A DNA stretch of 64,000 nucleotides from an uncultured Dysosmobacter sp. (GCA_934565855.1 CAKTIO010000002.1:248001-312000); one strand, 5' to 3'. Positions 52,071-61,157 are shown, counted from the first letter of the stretch. Made by a program: numbers and translations. The notes: a model not told the origin generated them from the sequence alone.

Positions 52071-52460
52071 ATGTCTGAATTAGATGAAAAACTGAATGCT
52101 CTGCTCTCTAATCCAGAAAGTATGGCGCAAATTATGCAGCTGGCGCAGTCTCTTTCCGGAAAATCTCCGGAACCGGCATCCACGCCTGTGCCACCGCCAG
52201 CTCCCCCGCCACCCTCTGCTCCTACGGCACCACTATCCTCCTTACCCGGCAGCTTGGACCCCAAGCTGTTGGCACGGATGCTCCCTATCATTCAGGAGCT
52301 GGGTCAGGAGCCAAACCAACAGGCACGGCAGCTGCTGTACGCCCTTCGCCCATACCTGAAATCTGAGCGGCAGGAGCGGATAGAACGCGCTTTACAGCTT
52401 GCGCGCCTGATCCACGTTGGAAAAAAGTTTCTATCCGGATGGGGGGACTTCCATGTATAA
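52071..52460 (+). CDS. Proline-linker helical protein, unknown (cluster gene 2)
   Basis: 129-aa protein with a helical N-terminus (MSELDEKLNALLSNPESM), a Pro/Ala/Ser-rich linker at about residues 33-58, and a helical C-terminus (QARQLLYALRPYLKSERQERIERALQLARLIH). AAGGAGG precedes ATG 52071. The repeated NP-E-M and LL patterns loosely resemble the upstream gene. No family recognised. Its last codons overlap the next gene by 8 nt. Confidence 0.7.
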   Translation: MSELDEKLNALLSNPESMAQIMQLAQSLSGKSPEPASTPVPPPAPPPPSAPTAPLSSLPGSLDPKLLARMLPIIQELGQEPNQQARQLLYALRPYLKSERQERIERALQLARLIHVGKKFLSGWGDFHV

Positions 52461-52761
52461 CCGCTATATTCGGAATGAACAGGGAACATACACACGCATC
52501 CCAGAGGAAGATTCTCCCGGCGGTAGTACCACTGCGGAAGCCCCTCCCCCTTCTGGTTCTCCTCCACACTCAAACGGCAGTTCTGCACCTGTCCAGGGTC
52601 CCGACCTGATTCGGGACTCTCTGCAAAAGCTGCTGGACCGTCTCCATCTGGAGCATATTGACACCGGAGATCTCTTATTATTGCTGATGATCCTTCTGCT
52701 TTTCAAAGAGGACGCAGATGAGGAGCTTTTAATCGCTCTGGGACTGCTGCTGATTCTATAA
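52453..52761 (+). CDS. C-terminally anchored small protein, unknown (cluster gene 3)
   Basis: 102-aa protein starting MYNRYIRNEQGTYTRIPEED, followed by a Pro/Ser/Gly-rich stretch (residues 20-45) and a C-terminal half with two Leu-rich hydrophobic segments (DLLLLLMILLLF and ELLIALGLLLIL). This suggests peripheral or hairpin insertion into a membrane. It overlaps gene 2 by 8 nt. Function unknown; cotranscription with genes 1 and 2 suggests a shared, perhaps spore-related, complex. Confidence 0.72.
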   Translation: MYNRYIRNEQGTYTRIPEEDSPGGSTTAEAPPPSGSPPHSNGSSAPVQGPDLIRDSLQKLLDRLHLEHIDTGDLLLLLMILLLFKEDADEELLIALGLLLIL

Positions 52762-52778
52762 AATAAGTCACTTAGCAA

Positions 52779-52817
52779 ACAAGCAGCGCACTATTTCTGT
52801 GCGCTGCTTGTCCCTTA
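52779..52817. terminator. Shared terminator of two convergent units
   Basis: ACAAGCAGCGCAC / GTGCGCTGCTTGT stem; a modest T-rich tail (CCCTTATTT) on the plus strand. Lies between the unknown cluster and the convergent membrane-anchored gene. Confidence 0.65.
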
Positions 52818-53567
52818 TTTATCCATTATATCTGTACCGTCCGGCAACGTGAAGTCTGATGCGGTCGGAGCAGTTTCCGCTACAGGATAAGCTGCCATCC
52901 GGTAAACTGCCGTTCCATCCTGAAGCCTTTCCGCTCCTACCAGCAGCCCAGAGGTAACACTGACCCAATAACGAAGCAAGCTCCCCTCTGCATTCTCTTC
53001 CGTTTCCACATAGATACAATTTTCATCCGCAAAGGTTCGATAATCCGCTGTCTGAATCATCTGCGGCGGCAATTCCAGCACATCCTCATATGTGGGAATA
53101 CCCTGTTCTTCATCCCCGGTCATACTCCCGGAAACACCGCTGTAATACGTTTTTTCCGAATCATACCAAATATAGACCATATCCTCGGTCCGAATAGTAT
53201 GCCGCACTCTCCCGCCGGGCAATTCCGTATCCATCCGCATCAGGTCGTTCATCGCGGTCACTGTAACCTTTTCTGTCCCGCTGCCGCTTCCCCATAGCCT
53301 TTCAATGGTCATTGTCCGGACATATTCTGCCGGTCTGTTCAGTGTTTCTATGGCAGTCTGTACCGTCTGCGGAGTAATCTCTACCCGCATCAGACCGTCC
53401 TCCCCCGGCTGTTCTCCACTTGAAACCGCCGCCGAGGACACCGGTGTGTAATCCGGAAGAACCACATGGCTGGAGCGGCGCAGACTGTTGAAGATCAGAA
53501 TGATGACCACCAAAATGATCAGAGCAAGGACCCAAATCGTCAGCATCCGGAACTTTCGCTTTTCCAC
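52815..53567 (-). CDS. Membrane-anchored extracytoplasmic protein, unknown
   Basis: 250-aa protein with a basic N-terminus, one membrane helix (about residues 8-27, TIWVLALIILVVIILIF) and a beta-rich extracellular domain (TMTIERLWGSGSGTEKVTVTAMNDLMRMDTELPG...MVYIWYDSEKTYYSG) reminiscent of LolA/outer-lipoprotein-carrier-like folds. Function unknown. Starts at GTG 53567 behind AGGAGG. Follows wecB by 21 nt, probably in the same operon. Confidence 0.7.
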   Translation of the reverse strand: MEKRKFRMLTIWVLALIILVVIILIFNSLRRSSHVVLPDYTPVSSAAVSSGEQPGEDGLMRVEITPQTVQTAIETLNRPAEYVRTMTIERLWGSGSGTEKVTVTAMNDLMRMDTELPGGRVRHTIRTEDMVYIWYDSEKTYYSGVSGSMTGDEEQGIPTYEDVLELPPQMIQTADYRTFADENCIYVETEENAEGSLLRYWVSVTSGLLVGAERLQDGTAVYRMAAYPVAETAPTASDFTLPDGTDIMDK

Positions 53568-53588
53568 ACCGCTCCTCCTTTTGCTATA

Positions 53589-54743
53589 TTATCCCTCTGC
53601 TGTATAGTCTGCAGGACGCTCGTCTCTGCGGTGAAAATACCACAGGATCGCATCGGTGATCCGGCGGCAGGCGTAACCATCTCCATAGGGGTTAACTGCG
53701 TGTGCCATCCGGTCATAGGCTTTCCGGTCCTGAATCAGGCGGTTTGCCATTGTTACAATGTCATCCTGTACAACTCCAGCCAAGCGGACCGTACCGGCAG
53801 CCACAGCCTCCGGTCTCTCCGTTTCCCGTCTCAGCACCAGCACCGGTTTTCCCAGTGCGGGCGCCTCCTCCTGCAGTCCGCCGGAATCCGTCAGAACCAT
53901 ATAGCAGCGCGACATCAGATTGTGCATCTCATCCGCGGGAAGCGGGTCGATCAAATGCACCCGCGGCGCACCGCGCAGATAGCGGTCCACGTTCTCCCGG
54001 ACAACCGGGCTCAAGTGAACCGGATATACCAACTCCACATCTTCATTTTCCTCCGCAATCTGCCGCAGTGCCAGCATGATATTACGCATCGGCTCTCCGT
54101 AGTTTTCCCGGCGGTGGCAGGTCACCAGACAAATCTTCTTTTCATCATACGGCAGTTGATTCAGCACCTCTGTCGAAAACCGGTAATTCTTCCGGACAGT
54201 GGTCTCCAATGCATCAATGACAGTATTTCCTGTAATGAAAATTCCCTGGTCGATCCCCTCCTTCAGGAGGTTCTTTTTGTTGTTTTCTGTAGGGCAAAAA
54301 TACAGGTCCGCAATAGATGTTACCAACTTCCGGTTCATTTCCTCTGGAAAGGGAGAATACTTGTCATAGGTTCGTAATCCAGCCTCTACATGTCCAACGG
54401 GAACCTGATGGTAAAAGGCGGACAACGCCCCTGCAAATGTGGTAGACGTATCACCGTGAACCAGGATCATATCCGGCTTCAGCGCGTCAATGGCATCGTC
54501 CATCCCCAGCAGACATTTGCTGGTAATGGTAGACAGCGTCTGCCGCGGCGTCATGATATCCAGATCCCAGTCTGCCTTCAAATGGAATACCTCCATTACG
54601 CTGTCCAGCATCTGGCGGTGCTGTGCCGTTACGCAGCAAAGGCTTTCAATCTCCGGGCGGCTCGCCAGTTCCTTTACCAACGGCGCCATCTTAATTGCCT
54701 CCGGGCGCGTCCCGAAAACGCTCATAATACGCAGTTTTTCCAT
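53589..54743 (-). CDS. wecB: UDP-N-acetylglucosamine 2-epimerase
   Basis: 384-aa non-hydrolysing epimerase converting UDP-GlcNAc to UDP-ManNAc for wall polymer synthesis. N-terminus IMSVFGTRPEAIKMAPLVKEL, central VHGDTSTTFAGALSAFYHQVPVGHVEAGLRTYDKYSPFPEEMNR and the C-terminal LTDSGGLQEEAPALGKPVLVLR block are diagnostic. ATG 54743 overlaps the end of the tagO-like gene; the 21-residue longer frame was rejected as it lies in that gene. Confidence 0.96.
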   Translation of the reverse strand: MEKLRIMSVFGTRPEAIKMAPLVKELASRPEIESLCCVTAQHRQMLDSVMEVFHLKADWDLDIMTPRQTLSTITSKCLLGMDDAIDALKPDMILVHGDTSTTFAGALSAFYHQVPVGHVEAGLRTYDKYSPFPEEMNRKLVTSIADLYFCPTENNKKNLLKEGIDQGIFITGNTVIDALETTVRKNYRFSTEVLNQLPYDEKKICLVTCHRRENYGEPMRNIMLALRQIAEENEDVELVYPVHLSPVVRENVDRYLRGAPRVHLIDPLPADEMHNLMSRCYMVLTDSGGLQEEAPALGKPVLVLRRETERPEAVAAGTVRLAGVVQDDIVTMANRLIQDRKAYDRMAHAVNPYGDGYACRRITDAILWYFHRRDERPADYTAEG

Positions 54744-54744
54744 T

Positions 54745-55893
54745 TTACTTCTTATCCTCCTGTGCGGAATGGTCAGAGGAATGTGCTTCTTCCTCGTGAT
54801 GACCATGCTCCTTCAGCTCTGTCATTTCCTCGTGCAGCTCTTCCTTGATTTCCTTTGGGAAAACCACCCGTGCCGCCACAACTGCCACGACACACAACGC
54901 CACAAATAGCAGCATTGCCTTCTGCTCTCCTCCGGTGGTCAAAACCACGGCGGACAGCCCCAGAATTGCAGAAATCACATACAGCGTCGCCACTGCCTGC
55001 TTCTGATTCAAGCCCATGTCAATCAGCCGATGGTGGATATGACTCCGGTCCGCCTGCATGGGACTCTGCCCGTGGGCGATCCGGCGGATAAACGCAAACG
55101 CTGTGTCAAAAATAGGCAGTCCCAGAATCAAAAACGGTACGGCGAAGGAGATCACTGCAAACATTTTAAATAATCCCTGAATGGACATTGTTGCCAGAAT
55201 GAACCCAAGAAACGTTGCCCCGGTATCTCCCATAAACATTTTTGCCGGGTTCATGTTATACGGCATAAAGCCCACACAGGCACCAACCAGCGCCGCCATC
55301 ACGATTGCTACCTGGCTTTCCGAAACCAGAATGGCAATGACCAGCATGGTGGTGGCGGAAATGGCGGAAACACCGTTTGCCAAGCCATCCAAGCCATCAA
55401 TAAGATTCACAGAGTTTGTGATTGCCACGATCCACAGGACTGTAATGGGAATGGACAAATTCCCCAGCACCCAGTATGCCTGACTGGAAAACAGGTTTGG
55501 ATTGGATACCGCTTGAACGACCACGCCGCTCATAGCAGGAATCAATGCGGCAATGATCTGAATGATGAATTTAAACATTGCCGGCAGCGGAGTAATATCG
55601 TCCACCACGCCCAGCACAACAATAATGACCGCGCCCAGCAGGATGCCCTGCATCTGCCGGTCTCCCCGCACATTGGCAAACAGCAGGATGCTGACCATAA
55701 AGCCGATAAAAATGGCAAGACCACCCAAACGCGGGATTGGAACCTTGTGCATTCTTCTGGCGTCCTTTGGCACATCAATGGCGCCTACCTTATAGGCAAA
55801 GGATTTCACCACCGGCGTCATCAGAAAGCTGACAATCAGTCCCACCACCAGTGCAAGGATCACATAAACGATCAACTGGTTATCGTAAGTCAT
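54745..55893 (-). CDS. Polyprenyl-phosphate GlcNAc-1-P transferase (TagO/WecA-like)
   Basis: 382-aa MraY-family membrane enzyme with about ten helices. Blocks DVPKDARRMHKVPIPRLGGLAIF, NSVNLIDGLDGLANG (Asp-rich active site), NPAKMFMGDTGATFLGF and the basic loop ADRSHIHHRLIDMG (HIHH) mark GlcNAc-1-phosphate transferases that start wall teichoic-acid-like or enterobacterial-antigen-like lipid carriers. A His/Glu-rich C-terminal tail (HGHHEEEAHSSDH) is unusual. It precedes wecB and works with it and with the TagA-like enzyme at 30 kb (inference). Confidence 0.93.
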   Translation of the reverse strand: MTYDNQLIVYVILALVVGLIVSFLMTPVVKSFAYKVGAIDVPKDARRMHKVPIPRLGGLAIFIGFMVSILLFANVRGDRQMQGILLGAVIIVVLGVVDDITPLPAMFKFIIQIIAALIPAMSGVVVQAVSNPNLFSSQAYWVLGNLSIPITVLWIVAITNSVNLIDGLDGLANGVSAISATTMLVIAILVSESQVAIVMAALVGACVGFMPYNMNPAKMFMGDTGATFLGFILATMSIQGLFKMFAVISFAVPFLILGLPIFDTAFAFIRRIAHGQSPMQADRSHIHHRLIDMGLNQKQAVATLYVISAILGLSAVVLTTGGEQKAMLLFVALCVVAVVAARVVFPKEIKEELHEEMTELKEHGHHEEEAHSSDHSAQEDKK

Positions 55894-55905
55894 CTCTGTT
55901 CCTCT

Positions 55906-56913
55906 TTACCGTTCAATAAATCCGATCTTTTTATAGACCTTATTCAGCGTCTTATAGGCAACCTTAGCGGCTTTTTCCGCACCAGCGCGGTAAACTCCCT
56001 GAAGGTATGCCTTGTCTCCCAAAATCCGTGCGGTCTCCTCCTGAATGGGACGAAGGGTCTCCACCACCGACTCACCAACGGCAGTCTTGAAATCTCCATA
56101 GCCACGACTAGCAAACTCTGCCTCGATCTCCTCAAAGCTCTTTCCGGTTGTGACAGAATAGATCTGCATCAGGTTAGACACGCCGGGCTTGGCAGCCGGA
56201 TCGTAGCGCACACACGCCTCGGAGTCCGTAACCGCCTTTTTGAATTTCCGCATGATATCCTCCGGCTTCTCCAGCATATACACACAGCCGTTCTGGTCCT
56301 TGTCAGACTTGGACATCTTGTTTTCCGGGGTGGTCAGGGACATTACGCGGGCACCTACCTTCGGAATGTAGGGCTCCGGCAGCTTGAACACATCGCCGTA
56401 AATTCCGTTGAAGCGGGAAGCAATGTCGCGACAGATTTCCACATGCTGCTTCTGGTCTCCGCCAACCGGAACCAAGTCCGCTTGGTAAAGGAGAATATCC
56501 GCCGCCATCAAAGAGGGATAGGTAAACAGTCCCGCATTGATGTTATCCGCGTTCTTTGCCGATTTATCCTTAAACTGCGTCATGCGGGACAGCTCTCCAA
56601 ACATGGTGTAGCAATCCAGCACCCAGCCCAGCTGTGCGTGTGCCGGAACGTGAGACTGCACAAACAGCACGTTTTTCTCCGGGTCCAGTCCGCAGGCAAT
56701 GTACGCCGCCAGCTGTGTCAAAGTCCGGCGGCGCAGGTCTGCCGGCACCTGCCGGACGGTGATAGTGTGCATATCCGCCAGCATATAATAGCAGTCATAC
56801 TCATCGGCAAGAGCCGCCCAGTTTTTGATCGCACCCAGATAAGACCCCAGCGTCAGATCGCCGGAGGGCTGAATTCCGCTTAAAATTCTCTTTTTCTGCA
56901 CTTCGTTTTCCAT
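55906..56913 (-). CDS. trpS: Tryptophanyl-tRNA synthetase
   Basis: 335-aa class Ic synthetase. Signature SGIQPSGDLTLGSYLGAIKNW (HIGH-like), the KMSKS loop LTTPENKMSKSDKDQNG, and GGDQKQHVEICRDIA. ATG 56913 behind GAGGTG; the longer frame upstream was rejected. First gene of a trpS-tagO-wecB-unknown run; no T-box was recognised upstream. Confidence 0.96.
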   Translation of the reverse strand: MENEVQKKRILSGIQPSGDLTLGSYLGAIKNWAALADEYDCYYMLADMHTITVRQVPADLRRRTLTQLAAYIACGLDPEKNVLFVQSHVPAHAQLGWVLDCYTMFGELSRMTQFKDKSAKNADNINAGLFTYPSLMAADILLYQADLVPVGGDQKQHVEICRDIASRFNGIYGDVFKLPEPYIPKVGARVMSLTTPENKMSKSDKDQNGCVYMLEKPEDIMRKFKKAVTDSEACVRYDPAAKPGVSNLMQIYSVTTGKSFEEIEAEFASRGYGDFKTAVGESVVETLRPIQEETARILGDKAYLQGVYRAGAEKAAKVAYKTLNKVYKKIGFIER

Positions 56914-57015
56914 AGGTAACACCTCGAATTTAAATTCTTTATCGAAAACCGTTTGAAATAGACACAATGTAACTTGTATAGTGTAGCACGAAGAATGGAA
57001 AAGTGCAATCTGTTC

Positions 57016-57044
57016 TTGACAATCCAATCCGCAAAAGAGATAAT
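57016..57044 (+). promoter_or_regulatory. gltX promoter
   Basis: TTGACA (57016-57021), 17-bp spacer, GATAAT (57039-57044), about 35 nt before the start codon. Confidence 0.65.
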
Positions 57045-57079
57045 GCTATTTGTAAAAATGTGTATACGGAGGTATTTTC

Positions 57080-58579
57080 ATGGCGATTGATATGGCTTTT
57101 TTCGATGAAATGGAAGCCCGTATTCCCAAGGGAAAGGTTCGGACCCGTTTCGCTCCCTCCCCCACTGGATATATGCATGTAGGAAATCTGCGCACGGCAC
57201 TGTATACCTGGCTGATCGCCAAGCACGCTGGCGGAACCTTTATTCTCCGCATTGAGGACACCGACCAGGGACGTCTGGTGGACGGTGCTACGGACGTAAT
57301 CTACAAAACGCTGGCGGAGTGCGGACTTACTCACGACGAAGGTCCCGATATCGGCGGTCCCGTAGGTCCCTATATTCAGACGGAGCGCCGGGAGCTGTAT
57401 GGAAAATATGCCGAGCTGCTGATTGAGAAGGGCTTTGCATACCGCTGCTTCTGCGAAAAATCCGAGGACGACGCAGTTCAGGTAGCAGACGGAGTAACGA
57501 TCCACCAGCATCAATGCGGCTGCTGCGACCTCTCTGCTGAGGAAATTCAGAAAAAGCTGGCGGATGGCGTTCCCTACGTCGTACGGCAGAAAATTCCCCG
57601 AGAGGGAACGACCACCTTCCATGACGTCACCTTTGGAGATATTACGGTGGAAAACGCCTCTCTGGACGATCAGGTTCTTATCAAATCCGATGGTCTGCCC
57701 ACCTATAACTTTGCCAATGTGGTGGACGATCATCTCATGGGCATCACCCATGTGGTCCGTGGAAGTGAATACCTCTCCTCCGCCCCCAAGTATGATCTCC
57801 TTTATCAGGCATTCGGCTGGGAAATTCCCACATATGTTCACTGCTCTCCCGTAATGCGGGACGCGCAGAACAAAATGTCCAAGCGGCACGGCGACCCCTC
57901 TTATGAGGATCTGCTGGCACAGGGCTATTTGACTCCCGCCGTTTTAAACTATGTTGCTCTGCTGGGCTGGTCTCCCAAGGGCGACTTGGCTGAACAGGAA
58001 ATCTTCTCTCTGGAGCAGTTGGTTGATGCCTTCGATATTGCCGGAATTTCCAAATCCCCCGCTATTTTTGACATTGCAAAGCTGGACTATTTCAACGCCA
58101 CCTATCTGCGCGCTATGTCGCCGGAGGCTTTTGCTCTGGTTGCAGAGCCGTATATCCGGCAGGCGGTCCACAATCCCAATATCCACACAGCGGAGATCGC
58201 AGCCCTTCTACAGGCACGCTGTGAAAAGCTGTCTGAAATTCCAGAAAAGGTGGATTTCTTTGACACTCTTCCCGATTACAGCGTGGAATTCTTTACCAAC
58301 AAGAAGTCCAAAACAAATGCTGAGGTCTCTCTGGAAATGCTGGAAAAAGCCGTTCCCGCTTTGGAGGCAATTCCTGAATGGACGACAGACGCAATCCATG
58401 ACACTCTGATCGGTCTGGCAGTCCAGTTGGGCGTTAAGAATGCCACCCTGATGTGGCCGGTGCGCATTGCCGCGGCAGGAAAGCTGGTCACTCCCGGCGG
58501 AGCCGTGGAGATCTGCCATATTCTCGGCAAGGAAGAAACTCTGCGCCGTCTGCGTCTCGGCATGGACAAGCTGAAATGA
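57080..58579 (+). CDS. gltX: Glutamyl-tRNA synthetase
   Basis: 499-aa class I synthetase. HIGH motif FAPSPTGYMHVGNLRTALY, glutamate site IEDTDQGR, KMSKS loop DAQNKMSKRHGDPS, and the anticodon-binding C-terminus. Whether it is discriminating or also charges tRNA-Gln cannot be judged. CGGAGG precedes ATG 57080. Its stop overlaps the start of a SpoIIM-like gene (ATGA). Confidence 0.96.
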   Translation: MAIDMAFFDEMEARIPKGKVRTRFAPSPTGYMHVGNLRTALYTWLIAKHAGGTFILRIEDTDQGRLVDGATDVIYKTLAECGLTHDEGPDIGGPVGPYIQTERRELYGKYAELLIEKGFAYRCFCEKSEDDAVQVADGVTIHQHQCGCCDLSAEEIQKKLADGVPYVVRQKIPREGTTTFHDVTFGDITVENASLDDQVLIKSDGLPTYNFANVVDDHLMGITHVVRGSEYLSSAPKYDLLYQAFGWEIPTYVHCSPVMRDAQNKMSKRHGDPSYEDLLAQGYLTPAVLNYVALLGWSPKGDLAEQEIFSLEQLVDAFDIAGISKSPAIFDIAKLDYFNATYLRAMSPEAFALVAEPYIRQAVHNPNIHTAEIAALLQARCEKLSEIPEKVDFFDTLPDYSVEFFTNKKSKTNAEVSLEMLEKAVPALEAIPEWTTDAIHDTLIGLAVQLGVKNATLMWPVRIAAAGKLVTPGGAVEICHILGKEETLRRLRLGMDKLK

Positions 58580-59205
58580 GCCTTCTCCAAAAGAACTGGG
58601 AGCTTATCCATGTTTTCTGGAACCGGGACCGGTTCGGACGACAGCTTTTTCAGGCAGCGTTCTCCTTTCTTATTCTCGTTTTTCTCTCCTTCGGCATCTG
58701 CCTGCTTTTTCCAGATGTGCTGTCACGGATCATGGAGCAGGTGTTTGACTGGTTCCAGCAGCTTCAGGTCTCTGACAGCGAAGGTAAGCTTTCCGCCGCT
58801 GTCATCTTATCGAACAACGTGCGGGCATGCATTACAACCATCTGCTGCGGCTGTATTCCCTTTCTCTATCTCAGCGCTTTCTCAATGGGAATCAATGCTA
58901 TGCTTCTTGGTGTGATGGCTGCCTACTATGTTGCAAGCGGGCATTCTCTTTTAATGTATGCCCTGGCAATTCTTCCTCATGGGATTTTCGAGATTCCTGC
59001 ACTGGTCCTGTCCTTTTCTTTGGGACTGTACCTTTGCCGTCAGGTTTCCGGACGTCTTCGCAGTCTCTCCACTGCAATGCCGCTGTTTCTCTGCCTGCGG
59101 CAGATCTCACGGGTCCTCCTTCTTCTGGTGGTTCCCCTGCTGACCGTGGCAGCAGTCATCGAAGCACACATTACCCCTGCGCTTCTTACCGCAGCCGGTT
59201 TTTAA
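58576..59205 (+). CDS. SpoIIM-family membrane protein (second copy)
   Basis: 209-aa integral membrane protein resembling SpoIIM-type proteins: NNVRACITTICCGCIPFLYLSAFSMGINAMLLGVMAAYYV and ILPHGIFEIPALVLSFSLGLYL are the conserved Asn-Asn and HGIFE blocks of the family. It has about five helices. Distinct from the spoIIM at 7.7 kb and not in a sporulation operon; many Firmicutes have such HGIFE proteins of unknown role. Coupled to gltX by a 4-nt overlap. Confidence 0.8.
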   Translation: MSLLQKNWELIHVFWNRDRFGRQLFQAAFSFLILVFLSFGICLLFPDVLSRIMEQVFDWFQQLQVSDSEGKLSAAVILSNNVRACITTICCGCIPFLYLSAFSMGINAMLLGVMAAYYVASGHSLLMYALAILPHGIFEIPALVLSFSLGLYLCRQVSGRLRSLSTAMPLFLCLRQISRVLLLLVVPLLTVAAVIEAHITPALLTAAGF

Positions 59206-59233
59206 ACATAATTACAAAGGATGTATCATTGAT

Positions 59234-60241
59234 ATGAGTAAAATTACCATTCCGGAGGCATATCAGATGCCTTTAAGCAACAACGAGCTTCAGTGCGCCA
59301 TTGAACTGATCAAATCCGATTTTCAAAAAAATCTGTGCCAGCAGCTGAATCTTCACCGCGTCTCCGCTCCACTGTTTGTGGACGGTTCTACCGGTTTGAA
59401 TGATGATCTGAATGGTGTGGAACGCCCGGTGTCCTTCGACATTCCCGATGTCGGCACTGACGGACAGGTGGTTCACTCTCTCGCCAAATGGAAGCGGCTG
59501 GCGCTGCAGCGCTATGAGTTCCCCGTGGGAACTGGTCTCTATACAGATATGAACGCCATCCGCCGGGATGAAGTGGTGGACAATCTGCATTCAATCTATG
59601 TCGATCAATGGGACTGGGAAAAGCACATCCGCCGCGAGGACAGAAATCTGGACTATCTGAAGGATACCGTCCAGAAGATCGTTTCTGCCATCTGCGATAC
59701 CTCTGACGCTCTGCGCGCCATGTTTCCCGCCCTTACCTTCCGCCCCAGCCGGGACGTGTTCTTCATCACCACACAGGAACTGGAGGACCAGTTCCCGGAG
59801 CTCTCTCCCAGTGAGCGGGAAACTGAAATCTGCCGCCAGCACAGCACGGTATTCCTGATGCAGATCGGTGGAAAGCTCCGCTCCGGAAAGCCGCACGACG
59901 GTCGCGCACCGGATTACGATAACTGGTCTCTGAACGGCGACATTCTGATTTGGAACCCAGTCCTGAACCGCAGCTTTGAGGTCTCCTCCATGGGAATCCG
60001 TGTGGATGAGACCGCTCTGGACCACCAGCTGACCCTTGCCGACTGCAATGAGCGCCGGAAACTGCCCTTCCATAAAATGCTGCTGAACGGAGAGCTGCCG
60101 CAATCCATTGGCGGCGGAATCGGACAATCCCGTCTCTGCATGCTGCTGATCGGCACCTGCCACATCGGCGAGGTTCAGGTCAGCCTGTGGGATGATGATA
60201 CTTTGAAAGCCTGCAAGAAAGCAGGAATTACTCTGCTGTAA
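59234..60241 (+). CDS. asnA: Aspartate-ammonia ligase
   Basis: 335-aa class II synthetase-like asparagine synthetase A (ammonia dependent). Blocks LFVDGSTGLNDDLNGVERPVSFDI, ALQRYEFPVGTGLYTDMNAIRRDE, VDQWDWEKHI and GGGIGQSRLCMLLIGTCHIGEVQVSLW are diagnostic. Length normal. Follows the SpoIIM-like gene by 28 nt; ends in a terminator. Confidence 0.97.
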   Translation: MSKITIPEAYQMPLSNNELQCAIELIKSDFQKNLCQQLNLHRVSAPLFVDGSTGLNDDLNGVERPVSFDIPDVGTDGQVVHSLAKWKRLALQRYEFPVGTGLYTDMNAIRRDEVVDNLHSIYVDQWDWEKHIRREDRNLDYLKDTVQKIVSAICDTSDALRAMFPALTFRPSRDVFFITTQELEDQFPELSPSERETEICRQHSTVFLMQIGGKLRSGKPHDGRAPDYDNWSLNGDILIWNPVLNRSFEVSSMGIRVDETALDHQLTLADCNERRKLPFHKMLLNGELPQSIGGGIGQSRLCMLLIGTCHIGEVQVSLWDDDTLKACKKAGITLL

Positions 60242-60254
60242 AAGAAAACACAAA

Positions 60255-60292
60255 AAGAGGGGCGATGCCATAGGCATCGCCCCTCTTTTATT
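60255..60292 (+). terminator. Terminator after asnA
   Basis: AAAAGAGGGGCGATGCC / GGCATCGCCCCTCTTTT perfect stem; bidirectional, also serving the convergent coaX gene. Confidence 0.9.
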
Positions 60293-60299
60293 AACGCTG

Positions 60300-61070
60300 T
60301 CAACGGTTTTTCAGGTAAATCGCCAACAAGCCCTCCATCAAAAGGTACTTGTCATAAACGATTTTATTCTTACAGTATTTTACAATGACTGGCGCGTTTC
60401 CGCCCGTTGCCACAACGGAGAGGGAAGTAGTTCCCAGCTGTTCCCGAATACGGTCAATGATCCCGTCCAGCATTCCAGCTGTTCCATATACAATACCGGA
60501 GCGCATGCAGTCCTCTGTATTCTTTCCAATCAGGCTCTTGGGATATTGCAGGGAAATATCCGGAAGCTGAGCAGCCCTGCGGGACAGAGCATCCAGCGAT
60601 ACGTTCACGCCCGGCAGCAGTAATCCTCCCTCATAGGTTCGCCCCTCCGATATAACACCGATGGTCGTTGCCGTTCCCATATCAATGGTGACTATGGGCG
60701 GAGCAAACTTTTCCAACGCCGAAACAGCGTCCGCTACGATATCCGCCCCTACCTGCGTCTGAAAATCCATCCGGATATTCAAGCCAGTTTTCACACCTGG
60801 TCCCACAACCATTGGTGCCTTTCCAAGCAACCGTGTCAACGCCTTTTCCATCATAAAATTCAACGGCGGCACCACACTGCAAAAAATAGCGCCTGTCACC
60901 GTATGGTAATCAAAATGGTAGAGGGCAAACAGGTTCATCAGGTCCACACTGATCTGATCGGCTGTCTTCCGGCTGTCCGTGTCCATAGACGCCAGAAACT
61001 GCAGCTTTTTATGGTTGTCAAATAATCCGATAGAGGTAATGGAATTTCCCACATCAATAGCAAGAAGCAT
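60300..61070 (-). CDS. coaX: Type III pantothenate kinase
   Basis: 256-aa ASKHA-fold kinase for the first step of coenzyme A synthesis. Phosphate motif MLLAIDVGNSITSIGLF, pantothenate-binding GADIVADAVSALEKF, and TIDMGTATTIGVISEG with the catalytic Asp are intact. ATG 61070 has AAGGG 8 nt upstream; the GTG three codons earlier abuts that site. Downstream of spoIVA by about 90 nt. Confidence 0.95.
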   Translation of the reverse strand: MLLAIDVGNSITSIGLFDNHKKLQFLASMDTDSRKTADQISVDLMNLFALYHFDYHTVTGAIFCSVVPPLNFMMEKALTRLLGKAPMVVGPGVKTGLNIRMDFQTQVGADIVADAVSALEKFAPPIVTIDMGTATTIGVISEGRTYEGGLLLPGVNVSLDALSRRAAQLPDISLQYPKSLIGKNTEDCMRSGIVYGTAGMLDGIIDRIREQLGTTSLSVVATGGNAPVIVKYCKNKIVYDKYLLMEGLLAIYLKNR

Positions 61071-61157
61071 ACAAAACACCCTTCTTTTGCAGGATTAGTC
61101 ATTTTATTTTATGGTATCACGAATTTCCCGCAAGGGCAAGAAAAACACATTGCCTTT

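Noticed and set aside
56939..57889. 316-aa minus-strand open frame opposite gltX
   Set aside because: Mirrors the gltX coding sequence; gltX has all class I synthetase motifs.
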